DNA of 64,000 nucleotides, from assembly GCA_963779485.1 (NCBI GenBank), contig CAVZYJ010000013.1, forward strand, positions 434,001 through 498,000, read 5' to 3'. The stretch is from CAVVJA01 sp963779485 (GTDB lineage: Bacteria > Actinomycetota > Actinomycetes > Mycobacteriales > Jatrophihabitantaceae). The number at the start of each line of letters is the position of its first letter. Position 1 is the stretch's first letter. Below are positions 8,364 to 16,037 of the stretch, in pieces. The translations under genes and the position numbers were made by a program. The notes below the pieces were generated by a model that did not search any database, was not told where the DNA came from, and worked only from the letters and a program-made list of their open reading frames with translations.

Positions 8364-9115
8364 CCGAACGCCCAGAGCAGCCGCGGGGCGCCGGACTGGT
8401 CGTACAACCGCTCGACGAGCTCGAAGAACCAGCGGTTGAGCTGGTTGATCTGAAGCAGCACGAAGACGCCGAGCATGCCCCAGGGCTTGACGTTCGCCAG
8501 CGAGCCTTGCGTCTGCGGGGCCAGGTACGGCTCGATGATGGCGTAGCCGTCGAGGCCGGGGATCGGAAGCAGGTTCAGCACGGTCGCGCTGATCTGCAGG
8601 AAGCCGAGAAACGCCAGGCCGGACCAGAAGCGGTCGTGCGGGCTGCCGAGGTCGTGGCCCCGTACGACCACCAGGAGCACGACGGCGAACAGGGCGTTCA
8701 TCATCGGCCCGACAGCCGCCGCCAGACTCTGCTGCGCCCGAGTTCGGAACGCACTCGGGTGCAGGTACACCGCGCCGCCAGGCAGACCGATGCCGCCCTG
8801 CACGATGAACAGCACCGGCAGCACGATCGACAGGATCGGATGCGCGTAGCGGAGCGGATTCAGCGTGAGATAGCCCGCCGCCTCGACGCTCCGGTCGCCG
8901 GATCGGTAGGCCACATACGCGTGCGCGAACTCGTGCAGGCACAGCGACACCACCCAGCCGCCGATCACGAGCAGGAACACGCCCAGGCGCGGGACGATCC
9001 CGGTACGCGCGTCGTCCCACGCCAGGAAGCCGCCGAGTGCCGCCAGGGCCAGGCAGGCCAAGAAGATGGGGCTGATCTGCACGCCCCGGCGCTGCCGTCG
9101 GGGCCACGCGACCAT
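8321..9115 (-). CDS. Site-2-type M50 family zinc metalloprotease
   Basis: A 264-residue polytopic membrane protein. The zinc motif HEFAH is at residues 61-65 inside a membrane segment, and the third ligand lies in NLLPIPGLDG, the S2P motif. Four to five hydrophobic segments are visible, and there is no PDZ domain, so it belongs to the short M50 type rather than RseP. Such enzymes cleave substrates within the membrane; the target is unknown. The start at 9115 follows the divergent gap that holds the ruvC SOS box. Its 3' end overlaps the SRPBCC gene. Confidence 0.85.
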   Translation of the reverse strand: MVAWPRRQRRGVQISPIFLACLALAALGGFLAWDDARTGIVPRLGVFLLVIGGWVVSLCLHEFAHAYVAYRSGDRSVEAAGYLTLNPLRYAHPILSIVLPVLFIVQGGIGLPGGAVYLHPSAFRTRAQQSLAAAVGPMMNALFAVVLLVVVRGHDLGSPHDRFWSGLAFLGFLQISATVLNLLPIPGLDGYAIIEPYLAPQTQGSLANVKPWGMLGVFVLLQINQLNRWFFELVERLYDQSGAPRLLWAFGYELLQFWRDRGLG

Positions 9116-9329
9116 GTTCCGACAGTAGTGGTCGCGCTGGTTAGCTCGTCGGGATTGGTGCTGCGTCCCCCCTCGCGTGCAGCTTCCGGCCCGGAGCGTC
9201 GCCTGCCGCGCGGCCAGGTGACGGCTGGGACTGCTGGGACGGTCAAAACCGGACTTCTGTATCTCGAGTGCGTGTGGGGCAGCGTCAGATCGCCGGGGGC
9301 GACGGCGCCCGGCGTGTCATGCCCGGCGA

Positions 9330-9339
9330 GGTTCGAACC
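9330..9339. promoter_or_regulatory. Palindrome GGTTCGAACC upstream of ruvC
   Basis: A perfect 10-bp palindrome containing TTCGAA lies 13 bases upstream of the SOS box. It shares the GTTCGA/TCGAAC words of a LexA site but without the 4-base spacer. It could be a weak second site or a coincidence. Confidence 0.3.
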
Positions 9340-9352
9340 GTCGCTACGCTGG

Positions 9353-9368
9353 TCGAACCTCTGTTCGA
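9353..9368. promoter_or_regulatory. LexA (SOS) box TCGAAC-N4-GTTCGA before ruvCAB
   Basis: The sequence TCGAAC CTCT GTTCGA is a perfect match to the mycobacterial/actinobacterial LexA site and ends 15 bases before the ruvC GTG. A TANNNT hexamer, TACGCT, lies at 9345-9350, so LexA bound here would cover the transcription start. This implies that ruvCAB is induced by DNA damage. Confidence 0.85.
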
Positions 9369-9383
9369 GACAGGAGTCCACTA

Positions 9384-9902
9384 GTGCGGGTTCTCGGGGT
9401 CGATCCCGGCCTGACCCGATGTGGGGTGGGCGTCGTCGACGGCAGCGCGGGCCGGGCGCTGGCGCTGGTGGAGGTCACCGTGCTCCGCACGCCGGCCGAT
9501 GCCGACGTCGGACGGCGACTGCAGTCGCTCGCCGATGCGCTGGCCGACTCGATCGACCGAACGAAGCCGGATGTCGTGGCGGTGGAACGGGTGTTCAGCC
9601 AGCACAATGTCCGCACAGTCATGGGTACCGCCCAGGTCGCCGGGCTGGCCATGCTCGCGGCAACGCGGGCGGGAGTCCCCGTCGCGCTGCACACGCCCAG
9701 TGAGGTCAAGGCGGCGATCACCGGCTCCGGCGTCGCCGGAAAGGCCCAGGTGAGCGCGATGGTGTCCCGGCTGCTCCGGCTGCCCATGGCGCCGCAGCCC
9801 GCCGACGCCACCGACGCGTTGGCCCTCGCGATCTGCCAGCTGTGGCGCGGGCCGGCGCGGGAACGGCTCAGTGCGGCGGTAGCTGCCGGCAGACTGCGAT
9901 GA
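9384..9902 (+). CDS. ruvC: Holliday junction endonuclease RuvC
   Basis: RuvC cuts four-way junctions in the RuvABC resolvasome. The protein has 172 residues. Acidic catalytic residues are in place: Asp7 in GVDPGLTRCG, Glu68 in VAVERVF, and the pair Asp141/Asp144 in PADATDALALA. It starts at a GTG right after an SOS box and overlaps ruvA as ATGA, giving the standard ruvC-ruvA-ruvB operon. Confidence 0.97.
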   Translation: MRVLGVDPGLTRCGVGVVDGSAGRALALVEVTVLRTPADADVGRRLQSLADALADSIDRTKPDVVAVERVFSQHNVRTVMGTAQVAGLAMLAATRAGVPVALHTPSEVKAAITGSGVAGKAQVSAMVSRLLRLPMAPQPADATDALALAICQLWRGPARERLSAAVAAGRLR

Positions 9903-10519
9903 TCGCCAGCGTGCGCGGCGTGGTCGCCGCGGTCGCTCCGGACGGCGCCGTCGTCGAGGTCGGCGGAGTCGGCCTCGCGGTGTCGTGCTCGCCGGCCACG
10001 CTGGCTCGGCTGCGAGTCGGGCAGCCGGCCCGGCTGGCCACCAGCCTGGTCGTCCGGGAGGACTCGCTCACCCTCTACGGATTTGCCGACGACGACGAGC
10101 GGGCGCTGTTCGAGCTGCTCCAGACCGCCAACGGAGTTGGCCCGAAGCTGGCTCAAACCATTCTCGCCGTGCACCCGCCTCGCGAGACGCGGCGCGCGAT
10201 CGCGACCAGCGACATCGCGGCGCTCACCCAGGTGCCCGGGATCGGGCGCAAGGGGGCGGAGCGCATCGTCATCGAACTACGCGATCGGATCGGCAGCGTG
10301 GAGCCCGACTACCCGTCCGATCACCGCCAGCCGGGCCCGGACGGCGTGTTCGCGGTCGCGGCCTGGCGCGATCAGCTGCGGCACGCGCTCGCTGGGCTTG
10401 GTTTCACCGGCAAGGATGTGGCCGACGCCATCGAGGTCGTCGCGCAGGAAACCGACCCGGCGAACCCTGACCTGTCGGCCGCGTTGCGCCGCAGCATCCA
10501 GCTACTGGGTCGGGCCTAG
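9899..10519 (+). CDS. ruvA: Holliday junction DNA helicase subunit RuvA
   Basis: RuvA forms the tetramer that holds the Holliday junction and loads RuvB. The protein has 206 residues, starting MIASVRGVVAAVAPDGAVVEV (domain I, an OB fold). Helix-hairpin-helix motifs follow at NGVGPKLAQTILA and VPGIGRKGAERIVIELRDR (domain II), and a C-terminal three-helix domain ends SIQLLGRA. The ATG overlaps the ruvC stop by 4 bases, and the stop shares one base with the ruvB start. Confidence 0.97.
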   Translation: MIASVRGVVAAVAPDGAVVEVGGVGLAVSCSPATLARLRVGQPARLATSLVVREDSLTLYGFADDDERALFELLQTANGVGPKLAQTILAVHPPRETRRAIATSDIAALTQVPGIGRKGAERIVIELRDRIGSVEPDYPSDHRQPGPDGVFAVAAWRDQLRHALAGLGFTGKDVADAIEVVAQETDPANPDLSAALRRSIQLLGRA

Positions 10520-11592
10520 TGAGCGAGCGAGACTCGCAGGAGGCCGTCGAGCGCACGGATGAGCCGGCCGGCGTCGTCTCGGCGCTGGCAACGCCCGACG
10601 ATCGCGAGGTGGAGGCGAGCCTTCGCCCGAGGCATCTGGCCGAGTTCCCGGGCCAGCCCAAGGTCCGCGAGCAGCTGGAGCTGGTCTTGGAGAGCGCTCG
10701 CCGGCGGCACCGGCCCCCGGACCACATCCTGCTGTCCGGTCCGCCCGGGTTGGGCAAGACCAGCCTCGCGATGATCATCGCGACCGAGCTCGTCACGCCG
10801 ATCCGGGTGACGAGCGGACCGGCGATCGAACGGGCCGGCGACCTGGCCGCGTTGCTGACGAGCCTCGGCGAGGGAGAGGTGCTCTTCGTCGACGAGATCC
10901 ACCGCATCGCTCGGCCGGCTGAAGAACTGCTGTACATGGCGATGGAGGATTTCCGGGTCGACGTCATCGTCGGCAAGGGTCCGGGCGCAACCGCCATACC
11001 GCTCGAGTTGCCGCCATTCACCTTGGTCGGGGCGACCACCCGGGCCGGCCTGCTCACCGGCCCGCTCCGCGACCGGTTCGGCTTCACCGGCCGCCTGGAC
11101 TTCTACGCCGACGCCGACTTGGAGCGCATCCTCATCCGCTCGGCGACCCTGCTCGGGGTACCGCTCGAGCTAGCCGGTGCGCGCGAGATCGCCGGCCGGT
11201 CCCGCGGGACGCCGCGCGTAGCGAATCGCCTATTGCGCCGGGTTCGGGACTACGCCGAGGTCCGAGCCGACGGCGTGGTCACCCAGGCCGTGGCCCGCGA
11301 GGCCCTCGCCGTCTATGACGTGGACGATCTCGGCCTGGATCGGCTGGACCGAAGTGTCCTGGACTCCCTGGTCCGACGCTTCGGCGGCGGCCCGGTCGGC
11401 GTCGGAACCCTCGCCGTCGCGGTCGGAGAGGAAGTGGAGACGATCGAGGAAGTGGCCGAGCCGTTCCTCGTCCGGGCGGGCCTGCTGGCCCGGACACCGC
11501 GCGGGCGCGTCGCGACGCCGGCCGCCTGGTCCCACCTGGGCCTGCCGGTACCGAGCGCCGCGCTGGCCGGCCCAACCTTGTTCGACGCCTGA
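10519..11592 (+). CDS. ruvB: Holliday junction branch-migration ATPase RuvB
   Basis: RuvB is the hexameric AAA+ motor of branch migration. The 357-residue protein has Walker A GPPGLGKTSLA, Walker B FVDEIHR, the sensor 1 region GATTRAGLLTGPLRDRFG, and a C-terminal winged helix (GGGPVGVGTLAVAVGEE). The GTG start overlaps the ruvA stop by one base. It is the last gene of the SOS-controlled operon; the next gene, yajC, starts after an 84-base gap. Confidence 0.98.
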   Translation: MSERDSQEAVERTDEPAGVVSALATPDDREVEASLRPRHLAEFPGQPKVREQLELVLESARRRHRPPDHILLSGPPGLGKTSLAMIIATELVTPIRVTSGPAIERAGDLAALLTSLGEGEVLFVDEIHRIARPAEELLYMAMEDFRVDVIVGKGPGATAIPLELPPFTLVGATTRAGLLTGPLRDRFGFTGRLDFYADADLERILIRSATLLGVPLELAGAREIAGRSRGTPRVANRLLRRVRDYAEVRADGVVTQAVAREALAVYDVDDLGLDRLDRSVLDSLVRRFGGGPVGVGTLAVAVGEEVETIEEVAEPFLVRAGLLARTPRGRVATPAAWSHLGLPVPSAALAGPTLFDA

Positions 11593-11676
11593 CGGGCACG
11601 CGGGGCACAGCCCGTTCGTTGAGGCACCTAGCGCCTAGACTGCGCGCCGACCTGCTCCGCCGACGTGAGGATCCTT

Positions 11677-12057
11677 GTGAACGCGCTGCCTCTGATCATC
11701 CTGGCTGCCCTGGTGCTGGGCATGCTCTTCTTCGCTCAGCGCAACCGCCAGAAGGCGGCCGCAGCGGAGGCCCAGCGCCGCGCATCCATCGGGGTGGGCT
11801 CGGACGTGATGACCACGGCGGGCCTGTACGGCACAGTCACCGCCGTGAACGACGACGACACCGTGTTGCTGTCCATCGCTCCCGGCGTCGAGGTCCGATT
11901 CGCGTTCGCGGCGCTGCGGGACGCTGCGTCCCTGCCGTCGCAGTACCGGGCCGGCGCCGCCCCTACCTTCGGGCGGTCAGCCGGCGAGGAGTCCACGCCG
12001 GCCGAGCCCGACGGCGCCCGGCCGGACACATCCGCCCCGGAGCGGCCGGACGTCTGA
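11677..12057 (+). CDS. yajC: Preprotein translocase accessory subunit YajC
   Basis: A 126-residue YajC: one N-terminal membrane helix (NALPLIILAALVLGMLFFAQ), then a cytoplasmic domain with GSDVMTTAGLYGTVTAVNDD, the family core. A Pro/Ala/Asp-rich tail of about 35 residues ends the protein. YajC joins SecDF in the holo-translocon; its role is accessory. I prefer the GTG at 11677, which has GTGAGGAT 6 bases upstream, over a GTG at 11665 that is itself part of that ribosome site. The secDF genes follow in the classical order. Confidence 0.9.
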   Translation: MNALPLIILAALVLGMLFFAQRNRQKAAAAEAQRRASIGVGSDVMTTAGLYGTVTAVNDDDTVLLSIAPGVEVRFAFAALRDAASLPSQYRAGAAPTFGRSAGEESTPAEPDGARPDTSAPERPDV

Positions 12058-12184
12058 GCTCGCACACCTGGGCGACGGCCGCAAGCCGCCGTTCTTCGCC
12101 GGGTCCGTCATACTGGTCGCAACGCGCGCCTAACATCGCGGCTCGCGGGCCGTTGGGCCGGCCCGGCCGCCATAGAACCTGATC

Positions 12185-14329
12185 ATGTCGAGGAGATTTC
12201 TACCCGTGCCACCACCCGCCGGAACGTTGCGCGTCGGGCGCTACTTCCTCGCTCTCCTCGTCATCCTGGCCGTGCTCTACAGCATCGTGTTCTGGCCCGG
12301 CCAACGACACAGCCCCAAGCTCGGGCTCGATCTCGAAGGTGGCACCCAGGTCGTCTACCAGGCCCGGACGGACAATGGCGCCACGCCGTCGAAGTCGTCG
12401 ATGCAGGAGGCTCGGCAGATCCTCGAGCAACGGGTCAACGCTTACGGCGTGGCCGAGTCGACCGTGGTCATTCAGGGCAACGACCAGATCGTTATCTCCA
12501 TCCCGGGCAAGAGCGCGAGCGATATCTCTAACATCGGCGCCGCGGCCAAGCTGAATTTCCGCCCGGTCGTCATGCCACCTGTGACGCTTCCCAGCGCGGG
12601 GACATCGAGCTCCGCGACGGTAAGCCCGTCCGGGTCGGCCGGCGCAACGACGCCGACCGGAGCTCCGGCCACGGCCGCGCCCCAGGCGAGTGGCAGCGCC
12701 ACCAAGTCCGGGCAGGCCGGCGCCGCCCGCCCGTTGACGGCGCCGTCGACCACGCCGTCCGCACGACCAGCCACCTCGCCGGCCACGGCCGCGAGCCCGA
12801 CGCCGTCCGCGTCACCATCCGCGACGGCGAAGTCGGCCGATCCGCTGGCCGGCCTGAGCTTTGCCATTCCGCAGAACGAGGCCGCCTACGACAAGCTCAC
12901 GCCCGCCCAGCAGACGGAGCTGCGCGCGGCCATGCAGAACTTCGACTGCAACTCCAAGCCACCGGACGACAACAAGCACCCCACGTTGCTGGCGTGTGAC
13001 AGTGCCACGTCTCCCACCATGGTCTATCTGCTCGGGCCGATCATCGTCCCGGGCACGGAGATCTCGTCCGCGAGTGCGCAAGCCCCCAACGGGACCATTC
13101 TGCAGTGGGCCGTCTCGTTGAGCCTGAAGTCGACCGGGCAGAAGGCGTGGTCGGATTACACCTCGGCCCACAACACCGGCGGCGTCGACAGCTCGACCTC
13201 GATCACCACGTGCGACTCGACCACGACGCCCTGCGCGGACTTCGTTGCCTTCACGCTCGACGGGGTCGTGGTTTCCTCGCCGTACAACCGGGAGGCGATC
13301 AATGGCGTCGCCACCCAGATCAGCGGGAACTTCGATCAGACCAGCGCAACTGCGCTTGCCAACCAGCTCAAGTACGGTGCGCTGCCGCTCAGCTTCAACT
13401 TGCTGACGACGGATTCGGTGACCGCCACGCTCGGGGTGGGCCAGCTGAAGGCCGGCCTGCTGGCGGGCGCGATCGGTCTGCTGCTGGTGGTCGTGTACTC
13501 GCTGCTGTACTACCGGGCGCTCGGCCTCGTCACGATCGCGTCATTGCTCGTTTCCGGAGTGCTGACCTACGGCTGCCTCGTGGTCCTCGGAAACCAGATC
13601 GGCTTCACCCTGACCCTCGCCGGCATCGCCGGTTTCATCGTCGCAATCGGAATCACAGCCGACTCGTTCGTGGTGTTCTTCGAACGCATCAAGGACGAGG
13701 TGCACGACGGCCGGTCGGTCCGGGTCGCCGTTCCGCGCGCCTGGGTGCGGGCGCGGCGGACCATCCTGTCCGCCGACACCGTGTCCTTCCTGGCCGCGGC
13801 GATCCTGTACTACTTCGCGGCCGGCGACGTCCGTGGCTTCGCGTTCGCCCTCGGCCTGTCGACCATTCTCGACCTCGTCGTCGTCTTCCTGTTCACGCAT
13901 CCGCTGATCTCCTTGCTCTCGCGGAGCAAGGCCTTCGGCTCGGCCCGGTTCACCGGGCTGGACAGCGTGCGTGCGGGCGGGGTCGCGGGCGCCGTCGTCG
14001 CGGCCCCTGAACCTCCGCGCGGTCGAGCCGGCCGGCGCAGCGCGGACGCCGCGGCCGCGGCCGGACGCGCGTCGGCGCCCGAGCCAGCCGAGCCACGGGG
14101 TGGGGTGGCCGTGCTGGACGACGAGCTGGAGGAGCCGCAGCCGGTCGACGAAGCTCCGCCGGCGCCACCGCCGCCTCGGCCGAGCACTGAACCGGTCGAG
14201 AAGGCCGAGCCGCCACCGACCGACTCAGCCGAGCCGGATCGGCCGCGCCCGACACCCCAAGCCGGCAGTGCGGCCGAACGAGCCGCCGCCCGCCGCGCGA
14301 AGATCAGGGCCGAGCGAGGTCAGCGCTGA
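12185..14329 (+). CDS. secD: Protein translocase subunit SecD
   Basis: SecD with SecF uses the proton gradient to pull secreted proteins out of SecYEG. The protein has 714 residues: one N-terminal membrane helix (about 18-38), LGLDLEGGTQVVYQA, a large external domain, then five clustered helices with GFTLTLAGIAGFIVAIGITA and VVFFERIKDE. Two low-complexity parts are unusual: an Ala/Pro/Ser/Thr stretch at about 135-220 inserted in the external domain, and a Pro/Glu/Ala-rich cytoplasmic tail of about 110 residues. TAGAAC ending 6 bases before the ATG suggests a leaderless start at 12185, but a GTG at 12206 with AGGAG upstream is a real alternative. Confidence 0.95.
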   Translation: MSRRFLPVPPPAGTLRVGRYFLALLVILAVLYSIVFWPGQRHSPKLGLDLEGGTQVVYQARTDNGATPSKSSMQEARQILEQRVNAYGVAESTVVIQGNDQIVISIPGKSASDISNIGAAAKLNFRPVVMPPVTLPSAGTSSSATVSPSGSAGATTPTGAPATAAPQASGSATKSGQAGAARPLTAPSTTPSARPATSPATAASPTPSASPSATAKSADPLAGLSFAIPQNEAAYDKLTPAQQTELRAAMQNFDCNSKPPDDNKHPTLLACDSATSPTMVYLLGPIIVPGTEISSASAQAPNGTILQWAVSLSLKSTGQKAWSDYTSAHNTGGVDSSTSITTCDSTTTPCADFVAFTLDGVVVSSPYNREAINGVATQISGNFDQTSATALANQLKYGALPLSFNLLTTDSVTATLGVGQLKAGLLAGAIGLLLVVVYSLLYYRALGLVTIASLLVSGVLTYGCLVVLGNQIGFTLTLAGIAGFIVAIGITADSFVVFFERIKDEVHDGRSVRVAVPRAWVRARRTILSADTVSFLAAAILYYFAAGDVRGFAFALGLSTILDLVVVFLFTHPLISLLSRSKAFGSARFTGLDSVRAGGVAGAVVAAPEPPRGRAGRRSADAAAAAGRASAPEPAEPRGGVAVLDDELEEPQPVDEAPPAPPPPRPSTEPVEKAEPPPTDSAEPDRPRPTPQAGSAAERAAARRAKIRAERGQR

Positions 14330-15432
14330 TGTCCATCTTCCGCAAGCTGTATCGCGGCGAGACGCGCTTCAACTTCATCGGGACGCGCCGGCGCTGGTAT
14401 CTCGCCTCCGCTGTGCTGCTGGTGATCTGCCTCCTGAGCTTCGTCTTCCGCGGGTTCAACTTCGGGGTGGAATTCGCCGGCGGCAGCCAGTTCCAGATCC
14501 AGGCCCAGGGGACGACGATCACCACCCGCCAGGCCGAGGACGCGTTCGGAGCCGCGAACCTGCCGTCCGAAGGAGCCGCCCAGGAGGTGGGCTCCGGAGA
14601 CACCCGGCAGATCGTCGTCAAGACGAAGAACATCGGATCGGCCGACCAGGCTCGCGTCGTGTCCTCGGTCGCCAAGACGCTGGACATTCCGACGACCAAG
14701 ATCAGCGTCAAGACCGTCAGCTCGGACTGGGGTCACGACGTGTCGGTGAAGGCGCTGCAGGCCCTCGTCATCTTCTTGATCGTCGTATCGATCTATATCT
14801 CCATACGTTTCCAATGGCGAATGGCGGTCGGCGCCTTTGTCGCCCTGATCCACGACCTGATCCTGACCGCGGGCGTGTACTCGCTCGTCGGATTCGAAGT
14901 GACGCCCTCGACCGTCGTCGGGTTGCTGACGATTCTCGGCTTCTCGCTCTACGACACGGTTGTCGTGTACGACAAGGTCAGCGAGAACACCCGCGACCTG
15001 CTCGCCGGCTCGCGGATGACCTACTCGGAGGCGGCGAACCTCGCGGTCAACCAGACCCTGATGCGCTCGATCAACACCTCATTGATCTCGCTGCTGCCCG
15101 TCGCTGGCTTGCTGTTCGTCGGAGCGGGCATTCTCGGGGTCGGCACCATCGAGGATCTCGCGCTGATCCTCTTCGTCGGATTGGCCTCAGGCGCCTATTC
15201 GTCCCTGTTCCTGGCGACGCCGGTCGTCTGCGATCTCACCGAGCGGCAGTCGTCCTACCGGGCGCTCACGAGACGGGTCGCAGCCCGTCGGGCCTCCGAG
15301 CAGGCCGCAGCCGAGCGGGCGGCGGCGCAGCCGGAATTGGCGGCGGCCGCCGCGTCCAGCCGTCGTAGTCGCGGGCCGGCCCCGGCGCCGCGTCCCGGTG
15401 CTCGGCCGCAACGATCTCCCCGCCGACGGTGA
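14329..15432 (+). CDS. secF: Protein translocase subunit SecF
   Basis: SecF, the partner of SecD, has 367 residues. It shows an N-terminal helix (RRRWYLASAVLLVICLLSF), GFNFGVEFAGGSQFQI (the D1 signature), and five C-terminal helices with FVALIHDLILTAGVYSL and ILGFSLYDTVVVYDKVSEN. A basic, Ala/Pro-rich cytoplasmic tail of about 60 residues ends the protein. The ATG overlaps the secD stop by one base, and the stop overlaps the apt GTG by 3 bases, so the three genes are translationally coupled. Confidence 0.97.
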   Translation: MSIFRKLYRGETRFNFIGTRRRWYLASAVLLVICLLSFVFRGFNFGVEFAGGSQFQIQAQGTTITTRQAEDAFGAANLPSEGAAQEVGSGDTRQIVVKTKNIGSADQARVVSSVAKTLDIPTTKISVKTVSSDWGHDVSVKALQALVIFLIVVSIYISIRFQWRMAVGAFVALIHDLILTAGVYSLVGFEVTPSTVVGLLTILGFSLYDTVVVYDKVSENTRDLLAGSRMTYSEAANLAVNQTLMRSINTSLISLLPVAGLLFVGAGILGVGTIEDLALILFVGLASGAYSSLFLATPVVCDLTERQSSYRALTRRVAARRASEQAAAERAAAQPELAAAAASSRRSRGPAPAPRPGARPQRSPRRR

Positions 15433-15965
15433 GTGCCGGCACCGAGGCTGCGGCCATCATCGGGGCTCGCCTTCGAGATGTTCCGGACTTTCCGCAGCCC
15501 GGGATCGTGTTCAAGGACATCGTGCCGCTGCTGGCGGATGGCACCGCGTTCGACACGGTGACCTGCGCGTTCACCGACCTGGCCGGGCAACACGCTCCGA
15601 TAGATCTCGTCGCCGGAATCGAAGCCCGCGGCTTCATCTTTGCGGCCGCGCTGGCGGCGCGGCTCGGCTGCGGTCTGGTGCCGGTGCGAAAGGCGGGCAA
15701 GTTGCCGCCGCCAACGATCGGTCGGGAGTACGTGCTCGAGTACGGCACGGCCACCATCGAAGTACCCGAGGGTGTCGTTGCCGACAAGCGGGTGTTCCTG
15801 GTCGACGACGTGCTGGCGACCGGTGGCACGCTGGCCGCCTCGGCCGACCTGATCGGCCGAGCCGGTGGCGCGGTGGTCGGCGCGGCCGTGCTGCTGGAGC
15901 TGAGTTTCCTGAATGGGCGTGATCGGCTACCTCGTACCGGCGTGCGTGCACTGCTGACGGTATGA
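15429..15965 (+). CDS. apt: Adenine phosphoribosyltransferase
   Basis: Apt salvages adenine to AMP using PRPP in the cytoplasm. It has 178 residues, starting at a GTG that overlaps the secF stop. Motifs are DVPDFPQPGIVFKDI near the N-terminus, GIEARGFIFAAALA, the flexible-loop segment REYVLEYGTATIEV, and the PRPP loop VFLVDDVLATGGT. The secD-secF-apt-relA order is conserved across actinobacteria and places purine salvage next to ppGpp synthesis. Confidence 0.97.
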   Translation: MSAGTEAAAIIGARLRDVPDFPQPGIVFKDIVPLLADGTAFDTVTCAFTDLAGQHAPIDLVAGIEARGFIFAAALAARLGCGLVPVRKAGKLPPPTIGREYVLEYGTATIEVPEGVVADKRVFLVDDVLATGGTLAASADLIGRAGGAVVGAAVLLELSFLNGRDRLPRTGVRALLTV

Positions 15966-16037
15966 CCGGCGGACTAGACTCGAGGTGTTCGCCTCGCAGG
16001 GAGGGTCTCGCTGGCCGCCGAACCGCTGAAGCCTCAG

